Of a stretch of 64,000 bases of DNA, positions 28,864-37,128 are shown one piece after another (the stretch's first letter is position 1; the number at the start of each line of letters is the position of its first letter). Position numbers and translations under genes: made by a program. The DNA comes from SOKP01 sp048887165 (GTDB taxonomy: Archaea > Asgardarchaeota > Lokiarchaeia > Sigyniarchaeales > SOKP01). The notes under the pieces are model-generated. The model was not told where the DNA came from. It saw nothing but the letters and a program-made list of their open reading frames with translations, and made no database searches. The stretch covers positions 1 to 64,000 of the forward strand of contig JBHLJZ010000010.1 of the NCBI GenBank assembly GCA_048887165.1. Direction: 5' to 3'.

Positions 28864-31140
28864 ATGATTAAGCCTAAGGATGTTATTAATCGATTTATTT
28901 TATTTGTGAACTCACATAAACAAAAGTGTGTATTAGTTCTTTCAATTTTCTGTCTTATATTTGTTTTCTTTAATATAATTAACCTCGATAATACTTTAGG
29001 CCTAGCAAGTATCGATATCTTAAGCATTTTATTGCAGATTATAATATTGTTAAGCACATTTTTTACAGTTCTATTCTTACCTTTTTATCCTTTATTTTTT
29101 ATAATTTTCAAAGATAAAAGTTTCAATTTTTTGGAAAAGTTAAGTTTAACAATCTTTTCTAATTTAGCTTTTTATATAATTCTCGCCTACTTAATGAATA
29201 GTTTCAAGATTGCTATTACAGGATCTCTCTTTTTTGTTTCGACTTTAGTAATTTATTTTTCATTAATAAGTTTCGTAATAATTTGCGAATTAGTAAAGGA
29301 TTCTTTTACACTTATAAAGCCAATAAGGTCATCTACAAATGATAAAGATTTCTTACGGGATTTTTCAATTTTAAAATACCTTAAAAGTAAAATTCCTATA
29401 AATAATTTATTGATAGTATTCATCTTAGTGTTATTAGCGATTTTAAATGGAGTTAGATTTAGTTATTTTTACGGAACGGATGCTATGTATCATGTTTTTA
29501 TTATTAAATTAATTACAAATCTAAATTTCTTACCTACCGAACAATATTTTGGTGCTGTTGGTTTGCATATTTTTGGATCTGTAATTAACTTCTTTTCAGA
29601 TGTAGATCTCTTATATCTAGCTAAATATTTTTCATTTTATACTTTTTTTGTATCTGCCTTGCTTATTTATAATCTTCTTATGAGGATCTTTAAAAAAAGA
29701 AATTTAGCTATACTTGGAGTTTTTATTTTAGAGATGACTTCTTTAGGTTTTAGTAATATGATGTACCAATTTTGGCCAACTGGTTTAGCAACTATTCAAT
29801 CTTTATTTGTTTTTTTTCTTCTCTATATCAGATTGCAGAATTTGATTAAAGTAGATAAGCCATCGAAAAAGGAAATACTAGGTAATTTATTTTTTTCTTA
29901 TATTTTGATTGTTATTATATCTATAAGTGCGATTCTTACACACTCTCTTATTACTATGATATTCATTCTTTCTTTTGGTTTTATTTTCTTGATTTTTTTT
30001 TTAAGAGATTATAGAAGAGGTATCGATTTTCTCGTTATTGCGATTGTTGGTGTTATATTTTTATTGCTTTATTTTTTTAGTGATATTAGTGAACATTGGT
30101 ATTCTGTTGATATTTTAAAAATTCCTTGGTATGTTTACTTGATTGGAGGAATCGGTGGCAGTTTAATAATATGGAAATTTCGAAATTCTGTTGATTTTAA
30201 GACAGGAAGATTTGAATCAGCTATAAATGGTTTAAGATATAAATATTATAAAAAAATTGAAGATAAGATTATCTTTCGTTTATTTTACTCTATTTTAATT
30301 ATATTTTCCGTTGGTTTTTTGCTAATTAATTTTTTCTTCTTAGATTTGATTTTCTCTAAGTTATTAATTGCTTTAGAATGCTTTATCGTAATATTTTTTG
30401 GTATTTGGGGCTTAATCATCTTTCAAAAAAAACCTAGCGGAAAACCTTTTTTATTATGGCTAGCTGGTATATTGTTAATCTTTTTTGTTGCTTTTATTAT
30501 TGATTTTTTTGAAGGTTATTTTTATTCAGGAAGAATATTGTTACTTTTTGCGCCGCTTTTAATAATAGGATTTGTATCCTATATTTATAAGCTATTAAAT
30601 AAAAAATTGGTTAAATTCAATAGAGTAAAAATTGTGACATTTATGACAATCCTATTTATGTTATTTGCTCAATTTTCCGATCAATTACTTGATATTGATG
30701 ATATCGAATACAGTTTACATAGAAGGGAAGTGACCGCGGTAAAATGGTATTCAAATTTCACTTTTGAAAACAATCTGATAATCTGTGAATTTGGTATACC
30801 ATACGTTCTATATTATTATGATTATCCATTCGAAATGAATAATAAAAGCCTTACATATTACGATCTCTATGAAGTAATAATGAAACCAAGAGGCTATTTT
30901 AAACCTGCTGATCATTTTTATGAAAATGGGACAAATAAGTTACAAGACATGAAAAAAAGGATAAGTCGGAATATTTATTTAATATTGGATGATAATTATT
31001 TAGCTTTTAGTGGGTTTGAAGTCTATGAAAGGTTAACGAAAGAGGAAATGAACCAATATTATAATATGATCTATTTAAATAGAGTTTTTATTTCTAAAAG
31101 TGAAACTGGAATAGAAGTTCCATTTTATTGGGTTATTTAA
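28864..31140 (+). CDS. Multi-pass membrane GT-C-type protein, AglB-like first-loop motif
   Basis: The 758-residue protein has about 12-14 membrane segments and a soluble C-terminus (from about 635). The loop after the TM block near residue 195 has FYGTDAMYHVFIIKLI (D206, Y209, H210). This is close to the G-x-D-x-x-Y-H-x-R metal-binding loop of archaeal AglB and other GT-C transferases; the usual arginine is missing. There is no WWDYG motif. It follows the epimerase by 7 nt in an operon. It is likely to transfer or polymerise a lipid-linked sugar outside the cell; ligase and mannosyltransferase roles are equally possible. Confidence 0.6.
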   Translation: MIKPKDVINRFILFVNSHKQKCVLVLSIFCLIFVFFNIINLDNTLGLASIDILSILLQIIILLSTFFTVLFLPFYPLFFIIFKDKSFNFLEKLSLTIFSNLAFYIILAYLMNSFKIAITGSLFFVSTLVIYFSLISFVIICELVKDSFTLIKPIRSSTNDKDFLRDFSILKYLKSKIPINNLLIVFILVLLAILNGVRFSYFYGTDAMYHVFIIKLITNLNFLPTEQYFGAVGLHIFGSVINFFSDVDLLYLAKYFSFYTFFVSALLIYNLLMRIFKKRNLAILGVFILEMTSLGFSNMMYQFWPTGLATIQSLFVFFLLYIRLQNLIKVDKPSKKEILGNLFFSYILIVIISISAILTHSLITMIFILSFGFIFLIFFLRDYRRGIDFLVIAIVGVIFLLLYFFSDISEHWYSVDILKIPWYVYLIGGIGGSLIIWKFRNSVDFKTGRFESAINGLRYKYYKKIEDKIIFRLFYSILIIFSVGFLLINFFFLDLIFSKLLIALECFIVIFFGIWGLIIFQKKPSGKPFLLWLAGILLIFFVAFIIDFFEGYFYSGRILLLFAPLLIIGFVSYIYKLLNKKLVKFNRVKIVTFMTILFMLFAQFSDQLLDIDDIEYSLHRREVTAVKWYSNFTFENNLIICEFGIPYVLYYYDYPFEMNNKSLTYYDLYEVIMKPRGYFKPADHFYENGTNKLQDMKKRISRNIYLILDDNYLAFSGFEVYERLTKEEMNQYYNMIYLNRVFISKSETGIEVPFYWVI

Positions 31141-31903
31141 GAGTCTCAAATTCTCCTAAAAAAGGATCATCTATTTTCTTTCGTAAGGCTTTACTTTTTT
31201 TTCCTTCTATTTTAAAGATGCGAGGTAGTTTCCCGGCTTGACCTATTTTATTTTCTCTAGAAATTAATGCTCCCCTTATTCCATCTATTTCATCTATTGC
31301 ATCTAATGCTTTTTTTATAGAGGCATCAATATCCTTTCCTTTAACTAAATTTCCTATTTTTGTTGCCGCTCCATCTGCCAAGGTTGCATTCTCTGCAAAA
31401 ATGGTGACCGCATCTGCCTGACCTAAACTAACAGCGTGACCAATTGTTGCAGAACTTGTTGCTATTCCAATGGGACAATCCTTTTTTTGAATTAGAAATC
31501 CTATATTTAAATTTAGATTATTAAATCCTGCATATAGCGCAACTTTGATATCTTCTTCAGAATTAATCGCTATCTCCCCCCCATTTTCTACTAAAGCAAC
31601 CTTAGCATTTTCTTTTTTCATCTTTTTAATCATTAAATCTGCAAATGCTCCTGCTACAGTTGCCATTGGTCCTACATCACATATAAATGCATTGTTTGCC
31701 ATTAGTTTAACAATCTCTAATTCTGTTTCCACTTTAATAGGGGAAAAAGAAGTAAGAAAATCTTTATGAGTGGATACATATGCTTCTAATTGTTGACGAT
31801 GGATGTCAAAACAATTTTTAGCTATTGAAATAGCATTTTTAGATTCTGAAATTATCGTTATATCCGACTCTTTTTCTTTAAAGTGGAATCTGTATAATTT
31901 CAA
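31133..31903 (-). CDS. UPF0280 family protein (ApbE superfamily)
   Basis: The 256-residue protein carries ICDVGPMATVAGAFADLM, ALVENGGEIAI and IGIATSSATIGHAVSLGQADAVTIFAENATLADGAAT. The ApbE/FAD-transferase-like threonine-rich block and the GPMATVAG block are typical of UPF0280, which is widespread in methanogens and other archaea and has no settled function. Its 3' end overlaps the GT-C gene by 8 nt in convergent orientation, and it marks the end of the glycan locus. The start is ATG 31903. Confidence 0.87.
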   Translation of the reverse strand: MKLYRFHFKEKESDITIISESKNAISIAKNCFDIHRQQLEAYVSTHKDFLTSFSPIKVETELEIVKLMANNAFICDVGPMATVAGAFADLMIKKMKKENAKVALVENGGEIAINSEEDIKVALYAGFNNLNLNIGFLIQKKDCPIGIATSSATIGHAVSLGQADAVTIFAENATLADGAATKIGNLVKGKDIDASIKKALDAIDEIDGIRGALISRENKIGQAGKLPRIFKIEGKKSKALRKKIDDPFLGEFETLK

Positions 31904-32011
31904 TTTCTAATTTTTATAAAAATAACTATTTCTTAAATCTTGAGATTTTGTCTAAATAAATATAAATAAAAAAGGCTTCATTATTAATACAAAACCTTGA
32001 ATAATTAAAAG

Positions 32012-32503
32012 ATGCCTAAACTGAACTATGATCAGATCATTTCACAACTTAAAAATGATTTAAATTCAGAATGCGCGATAGGAAATAAGTATGGAATTAT
32101 ACTAGCTTCATCAATAAAGGAATTTTCTAAGGGAAAAGTTATTCCTCATAAAATTATTTCACTTATTTCTAATTCTAAAGCAATAGCTGACGAACTAAAT
32201 CTTAAAAAGATTAATTCGTTTGCTTTAGAAGCACAAGAGAATAATTATTTATTCACATTTAGTGATGAGCTAATTTTGATTTCAAAATTAGGTTTAGAAG
32301 TGAATTTAGCAAAATTTATGCCAAGTATTAGTGTATTTTTAAAGAAATTAAGTGAAAGTTCTAAAGATTCAGAAGTTAAAGAATTTTCTATTTTTGATTT
32401 CAACAAAGAAATTAATAAGATTCAAGAAACTCTTGATCAAGGAAAAATAAATGAAAAACAATACTCTATAATTAAAGATCTTGTGAAATATGTTTCAAAA
32501 TAA
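32012..32503 (+). CDS. Roadblock/LC7-type protein
   Basis: The 163-residue protein fits a roadblock domain (about 8-115): ECAIGNKYGIILASSI is the central beta hairpin, VIPHKIISLISNSKAIADEL the long helix, and NNYLFTFSDELILISKLGLEVNLAKFM the second hairpin with final helix. A short C-terminal helical part (about 125-163) follows. Roadblock proteins bind small GTPases as scaffolds or activators (MglB, LAMTOR). The very next gene is a longin-type GTPase, which supports a GTPase-regulator pair. The start is ATG 32012 without a Shine-Dalgarno sequence. Confidence 0.7.
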   Translation: MPKLNYDQIISQLKNDLNSECAIGNKYGIILASSIKEFSKGKVIPHKIISLISNSKAIADELNLKKINSFALEAQENNYLFTFSDELILISKLGLEVNLAKFMPSISVFLKKLSESSKDSEVKEFSIFDFNKEINKIQETLDQGKINEKQYSIIKDLVKYVSK

Positions 32504-32532
32504 TAATAAAATATTCAATTTTAAATTGTAAG

Positions 32533-32537
32533 GGTGA
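32533..32537 (+). promoter_or_regulatory. Shine-Dalgarno motif that decides a non-AUG start
   Basis: GGTGA lies 6 nt before ATA 32544. The same spacing separates GGTGA from the TTG start at 19597. It supports initiation upstream of the first ATG (32622), because the frame between them encodes conserved longin residues. Confidence 0.55.
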
Positions 32538-32543
32538 GATATT

Positions 32544-34613
32544 ATATTAAGACAAGTCTATATCTTAAAAGGTAAGGAATTACTATACTATAGGCATTTT
32601 GGAAAAGCTTTAAAAAAGGAAATGTTCGATGCACTTATAAACGATTTATTAAAGGATGCTTTTAGAAAAGAAGGAAATAGGGTAGAATATCATGATTATT
32701 ATAAGTATAGATTATCATATCTGACTGAAAGAGATTTAGATTTATTATTTTTATTCGTTACTGGTTTAACGGATAATTTTGATAATATAAAGAAAGAATT
32801 AATTAAATGTAAAAAAGAATTCTTAAATTTATTTGAAGATATTCTACAGCATAAATTTGATGCAAAAACTTTTGAAGTTTTTGACCCAACTATAGATTCT
32901 ATTCATCGAAATTTAAGACCTAAGATTTCACTTGTAGGTTTTTCGGGAGTGGGAAAAACTACGATCACCAGATTAATTAAAGCAGAAGAAATACCAATGC
33001 AGCATATTCCTACTATAACAGGAGATATTGCTACAATAAAAATAGGGAAACTCCACTTTCATTTATGGGATTTTGCTGGACAGGAACAATTTAGTTATCT
33101 TTGGAATAATTTTATAAAGGGAAGTGATGCTGTACTATTAATTACGGACTCTAGTCTAGAGAACGTTGAAAAAAGTAAATTTTTCTTGGAATTAATTAAA
33201 GAACAAGCCCCTCAAGCTCATACTGCTATAATCGGAAACAAACAAGATCTAGAAGATGCAATGAAACCCGAACAGATTGAAAAAATATTAGGATTAAAAG
33301 CATATTCGATGATTGCAAAAGAACCAGAGAATCGTGATAAAATGATCCAAATAATTGCTGATATACTAGAAATGAGTGCTGAAGTATCACCATTATTAAA
33401 ACCATTATTAGAGAGGGATACATATACAGAAGAAGCTACTAGGGCGTTAGAGAATGCTGAATTTGAAAAAGCCGCAAATTATTTCGAAAAAATTAGTGAT
33501 TTATGTATTGAATTAGGAGATGATTCCTTAGGAAAAGAGTTTTATGAAAAAGCTCAAAAAATAAGGTTGATGTTACAAAAAGTTTCTGTTCCGCAACCAG
33601 TCTCACAAGAAGTTAAAAAACCTGAAAAAATACTAGAAACTCCACCTCTAAAATCTCCTGAAGAATTAAAAATTGTTGAAAAAATACAAACTCCCGAGAT
33701 AAAAGGCATAAAGGAAAAAGAAATAATATTTAGGAAACCACCTTCTCTTAAACCACCGGATAAACCAAAGATAGAGAAGGTATTAGAAAAGGAAGAAGAT
33801 GCCAGAGAAATAGAGTCTATTATAATGGAAGATACAGGATTCAAAAAAATTATAGTTCAAGAAGAACCAAGTAGTAATCTTGAAGAATTTGTTGATATAC
33901 CCGAGGAACCTACTAAATCTGAAATAGAACCTGAGAAAATAGGATTAGAATTAAATCCCGAAGATTTTCTGGTAAAACCACGACCTAAGACCGTGACAAC
34001 GATTCCAGAAGATGCAAAAACGAAGTTAAAAACTTCACCTTTCGCACAAGTAAAAAATAGAGAAGATTCTGAGCCACCTAAGCCCTCAATTCCAACAGAA
34101 TTAATAAAACCAAAAGCAGAAGCAATTCCAATTCCTCCTAGAATTAAGGAAATGACTCCCACTAAAAATGAACTTAAAAAACCAATTATACCCTCTAATA
34201 AAAAAGAAATCCCAAAAACTCCCATAATAAGCGTTCCTCAAGAACCATTGAAACCTCCAAGTCCTGTGGATCCCACTAAATTAATTACTCCGTCAAAACC
34301 TAGTGTTCCTCAACAACCTATAAAACCTATTGAAGTAGAAAAGCCTCCTAAAGTTGAAAAAGCTACATTACCTCCACCAGAAAAGGTTATGTCAGCTATG
34401 AATGAACAACAAAGATCAAATATTGAAAAATCGTTGACAGATCTTAAAATTAAAAAGGCAAGTATCTCAAAAATGGCTTTAGATTTTGATATGAAAGAAC
34501 TTACAGGAGAATTAACTACAGATGAATTAAAAGAAAAAAAGGATAAAATAAGTGTAATAGAAGCGGAAATTAATAAACAAATCAAGGAGTTAGAGGAACT
34601 TTTAAAAACGTAG
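32544..34613 (+). CDS. Longin-type domain + small GTPase + proline-rich tail, predicted AUA start
   Basis: Starting at ATA 32544 (LRQVYILKGKELLYYRHFG), the first 95 or so residues have a longin-like pattern, with YYKYRLSYLTERDLDLLFLFV. The GTPase domain follows, numbered from ATG 32622: P-loop GFSGVGKTT (106-114), WDFAGQ (149-154) and NKQD (206-209), an Arf/Ras-type G domain. After it comes a helical hairpin with a TPR/MIT-like pattern (about 270-325). A long Pro/Lys/Glu-rich disordered linker (about 330-600) leads to a coiled-coil C-terminus. No lipidation cysteine is present. Such a protein could organise membranes together with the adjacent roadblock protein. The ORF from ATG 32622 would lack the first longin strands. 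Confidence 0.72.
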   Translation: MLRQVYILKGKELLYYRHFGKALKKEMFDALINDLLKDAFRKEGNRVEYHDYYKYRLSYLTERDLDLLFLFVTGLTDNFDNIKKELIKCKKEFLNLFEDILQHKFDAKTFEVFDPTIDSIHRNLRPKISLVGFSGVGKTTITRLIKAEEIPMQHIPTITGDIATIKIGKLHFHLWDFAGQEQFSYLWNNFIKGSDAVLLITDSSLENVEKSKFFLELIKEQAPQAHTAIIGNKQDLEDAMKPEQIEKILGLKAYSMIAKEPENRDKMIQIIADILEMSAEVSPLLKPLLERDTYTEEATRALENAEFEKAANYFEKISDLCIELGDDSLGKEFYEKAQKIRLMLQKVSVPQPVSQEVKKPEKILETPPLKSPEELKIVEKIQTPEIKGIKEKEIIFRKPPSLKPPDKPKIEKVLEKEEDAREIESIIMEDTGFKKIIVQEEPSSNLEEFVDIPEEPTKSEIEPEKIGLELNPEDFLVKPRPKTVTTIPEDAKTKLKTSPFAQVKNREDSEPPKPSIPTELIKPKAEAIPIPPRIKEMTPTKNELKKPIIPSNKKEIPKTPIISVPQEPLKPPSPVDPTKLITPSKPSVPQQPIKPIEVEKPPKVEKATLPPPEKVMSAMNEQQRSNIEKSLTDLKIKKASISKMALDFDMKELTGELTTDELKEKKDKISVIEAEINKQIKELEELLKT

Positions 34614-34622
34614 TTTTTTTTT
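34614..34622 (+). terminator. Poly-T terminator
   Basis: A run of nine T follows the TAG stop of the longin-GTPase gene almost directly, as expected for an archaeal intrinsic terminator. No strong stem precedes it. Confidence 0.45.
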
Positions 34623-34789
34623 AAATCTCATCTTCTTTTTGAGAAAAATTAATCCCACTTCTTAAAGTTGTTTTATTTCTTCACTTTTAGTCATAATAAT
34701 TTCAAGTATTATTAAGGAAAAAATTTTTTATTTATCATTCTTTAAGATTTTTAAAACATCATAATAAAAAATCTTCAGAGTTATAAGTT

Positions 34790-36226
34790 ATGACCATCGT
34801 TATTATGAAATTCGGAGGAAGTTGCTTAACAAACCAGAGAGCTTTTGATAAGATTGTTAAAATAAGTGAAATTTTTGCTAATACCAAAAAAGTCTACATA
34901 GTTTCTGCATTAAGTGGTATTACAGATAATTTACTAAAGACTGCTCAAAATGTTAATAATACAACAGTTGTAGATACAAATATAGCTATTATTGAGAAAA
35001 AACATTTTGATATAATAGAACAGATATTTGAAGAAGATTCTGTATATTACGAAAAAGTTAAGAACTGGGTGGATGATAGGTTGAGTGATTTAGAAGATGT
35101 GTTTGCCGATATTAAGGAATTTGGGTTGGAACCATATTATCAAGATTATGTATTAAGTTTTGGTGAATTACTATCAACTTATATTCTAAACCAGTATCTC
35201 CTCAGTAAGAATTTCGATTCAGTATACATACCTGCAAATAAATTGATCATCACAAATGACGAGTTTAATAATGCATATCCTTTATACCAACTTACTAACG
35301 CAAGAGTAGAAAGATTATTAATCCCCCTTATAGAGAATCCTAAAAAAGATGTTATCATCTGTATAACAGGTTTTATAGGAAGGAATAAAATAGGATATAC
35401 TACAACTTTAGGAAGAGGGGGTTCAGATTATACTGCAACTATAATAGCTCATTCTCTTTTTGAAGTAGGACACGATAAAGACATAAAAGTTATATTATGG
35501 AAAGATGTAGATGGACTTTTGGCTATAAATCCTAAATATATACCAGAACCATCATTAATTCGAAATTTAGATTATAAGGAAGCAAAACATATAGCTAATT
35601 TTGGAGCTAAAGTTATTCATCCCAAATGTCTTGAGGCAATAGAAAAGAATAAAATACCATTGGAAATTAGAAATTTTGATAAACCCTTAGAAAAGGTTGA
35701 TTTCACTAGAATTTCATATACTACAGATAAGGAAAAAATAAAGGGAATATCGACAGTAGATGATGCCACTTTGATTACAGTTTCATCTGGAAGTTTAGTA
35801 GATGTACCAGGAGTTTTAGCTAAGATTTTCAAAGTCATGAGCAAAAATAATATTAGTGTCTCGTTCGTAGCCCAAAGTGCATCAGAAATTAGTACATCCT
35901 TTATTGTTAAGAAAGAAGACTCTTCGAAAGCTATTGAAGCATTAGTTAATTCAGGTTATTTTTCTGACTTTTTTGAAATTAATAGTGAGGAAGTAGCAAT
36001 TATTAATATAACTGGATTGAAAATACTGGAAAACGATACTAAAGCTATGATTTTTCAAGCTTTAGGTAAAAAGAAGATTCACGTTAAAGCATTAAGTCAA
36101 GGGACTGAAGAGTTAAACTTATCTTTAGTAATAAGCGAAGAAGAATTAATTGATGCTATAAATTTAATTCATGATAGTTTATGTGAAGATTTTGAGTTAT
36201 TGAAAGGTAGAGATACAAAAAATTAG
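34790..36226 (+). CDS. lysC: Aspartate kinase with tandem ACT domains
   Basis: The 478-residue protein begins with the kinase motif IMKFGGSCL and shows VSALSGITDNLL, LGRGGSDYTATIIA, WKDVDGLLAINPK and AKHIANFGAKVIHPKCLEA. Two C-terminal ACT domains (about 325-478) contain DVPGVLAKIFKVMSKNNISVSFVAQSASE and KIHVKALSQGTEELNLSLV. The enzyme phosphorylates aspartate for lysine, threonine and methionine synthesis, and the ACT pair usually gives feedback inhibition by an amino acid. It is monofunctional, with no homoserine dehydrogenase part. The start is ATG 34790; the core begins at Met6. Confidence 0.94.
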   Translation: MTIVIMKFGGSCLTNQRAFDKIVKISEIFANTKKVYIVSALSGITDNLLKTAQNVNNTTVVDTNIAIIEKKHFDIIEQIFEEDSVYYEKVKNWVDDRLSDLEDVFADIKEFGLEPYYQDYVLSFGELLSTYILNQYLLSKNFDSVYIPANKLIITNDEFNNAYPLYQLTNARVERLLIPLIENPKKDVIICITGFIGRNKIGYTTTLGRGGSDYTATIIAHSLFEVGHDKDIKVILWKDVDGLLAINPKYIPEPSLIRNLDYKEAKHIANFGAKVIHPKCLEAIEKNKIPLEIRNFDKPLEKVDFTRISYTTDKEKIKGISTVDDATLITVSSGSLVDVPGVLAKIFKVMSKNNISVSFVAQSASEISTSFIVKKEDSSKAIEALVNSGYFSDFFEINSEEVAIINITGLKILENDTKAMIFQALGKKKIHVKALSQGTEELNLSLVISEEELIDAINLIHDSLCEDFELLKGRDTKN

Positions 36227-36296
36227 TTCTTAATTCTCTTTAAAAAATTGAATAATCTTAATTTGATGTTATTTTTCAAAAAGAGTAAAAATAGTT

Positions 36297-36824
36297 TTAT
36301 TGAGTTCTTGAATCAATTATTCTTCGTGTAAGTTCGGTAAAAGCCTCATCTACATTAATTCCTGTTTTTGCAGAAGTTTCAATATAAATACTACCTTCTT
36401 TTTCACCAAAATTACGAGCATCTTTTCTATCGATAACTTCTCCAACATCTTCTAATAAATCAGCTTTATTACCGATTAAAACAAAAGGTATATTTTCTCC
36501 CGCAAACTGGCGTATTTCGGTTAACCATTTTCTAGTTTCTGTATAAGTTTGTTCTCTCGTCAAATCGAACACTAATAAAGCACCAGCAGCACCCTTATAA
36601 AAAGTTGATCTAATAAATTCGAATCGTTGTTGCCCTCCGATATCCCATATACTTAATGTGGCGATCTCTCCCGGTCTAAATTCTACATCTTTAGTAAGGA
36701 TATCTACTCCAACCGTGAGCTTATAGTTAGCAGCAAACCGATTTTTGATAAATCTCTGAACTAAACTTGTTTTTCCAACAGCAGCAGCGCCAGTTAGTAA
36801 TACTTTTAATTTAAAACTTGACAT
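36297..36824 (-). CDS. Rab/Ras-like small GTPase with Arf-type G3 motif
   Basis: All five G motifs are present: P-loop TGAAAVGKTS (11-20), switch-I T37, WDIGGQ (60-65), NKAD (119-122) and ETSAK (149-153). Overall length (175) and the GNKADL/ETSAKTG pattern are Rab/Ras-like. The G3 motif WDIGGQ is closer to Arf/Gtr-type WDxGGQ than to Rab WDTAGQ; Gln65 is the expected catalytic residue. There is no C-terminal cysteine motif for prenylation, so membrane binding needs another mechanism. Such GTPases are greatly expanded in Asgard archaea. A Shine-Dalgarno-like AAAGGT lies before ATG 36824. Confidence 0.95.
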   Translation of the reverse strand: MSSFKLKVLLTGAAAVGKTSLVQRFIKNRFAANYKLTVGVDILTKDVEFRPGEIATLSIWDIGGQQRFEFIRSTFYKGAAGALLVFDLTREQTYTETRKWLTEIRQFAGENIPFVLIGNKADLLEDVGEVIDRKDARNFGEKEGSIYIETSAKTGINVDEAFTELTRRIIDSRTQ

Positions 36825-37128
36825 AAAGCAAATCTACCTTTAGTCTTATTCTTATATATTATAAAGAATTTTTAATTGTATATAAATTAATATCGTAATT
36901 GATATTTAAGAATTTATTTAATTCTTTTTTAAAATTTTATATTGTTTTAATTAAAAATTTAATATTTTTATTTCTTAAATACTTTTACACAATTTCTTAA
37001 TGATTTGCTTTAAAATCTTTATGATATATCGAAGGCATATGATTATCTAAATGAATTTATTTGACATTTTTTTAACTGAATGGTTTTAATAATTTTAATT
37101 TATAAATAGAGTACGTTCAGAATTCTAA
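36825..37128. other. AT-rich intergenic region without visible gene
   Basis: The stretch lies between two leftward genes and consists of A/T runs. I see no coding frame, structured RNA or repeat. The poly-T/poly-A stretches may include the terminator of the upstream RACo gene (leftward) and the promoter of the GTPase is on the other side, at 36825-36880. Confidence 0.4.

Noticed and set aside
32622..32624. ATG 32622 as the start of the longin-GTPase
   Set aside because: The upstream in-frame codons encode the conserved first longin strands (LRQVYIL, LLYYRHFGKAL), so the natural start lies earlier.
33226..34585. Several long leftward frames opposite the longin-GTPase
   Set aside because: They are antisense to the Pro/Lys/Glu-rich region; biased codons there leave the opposite strand free of stops.
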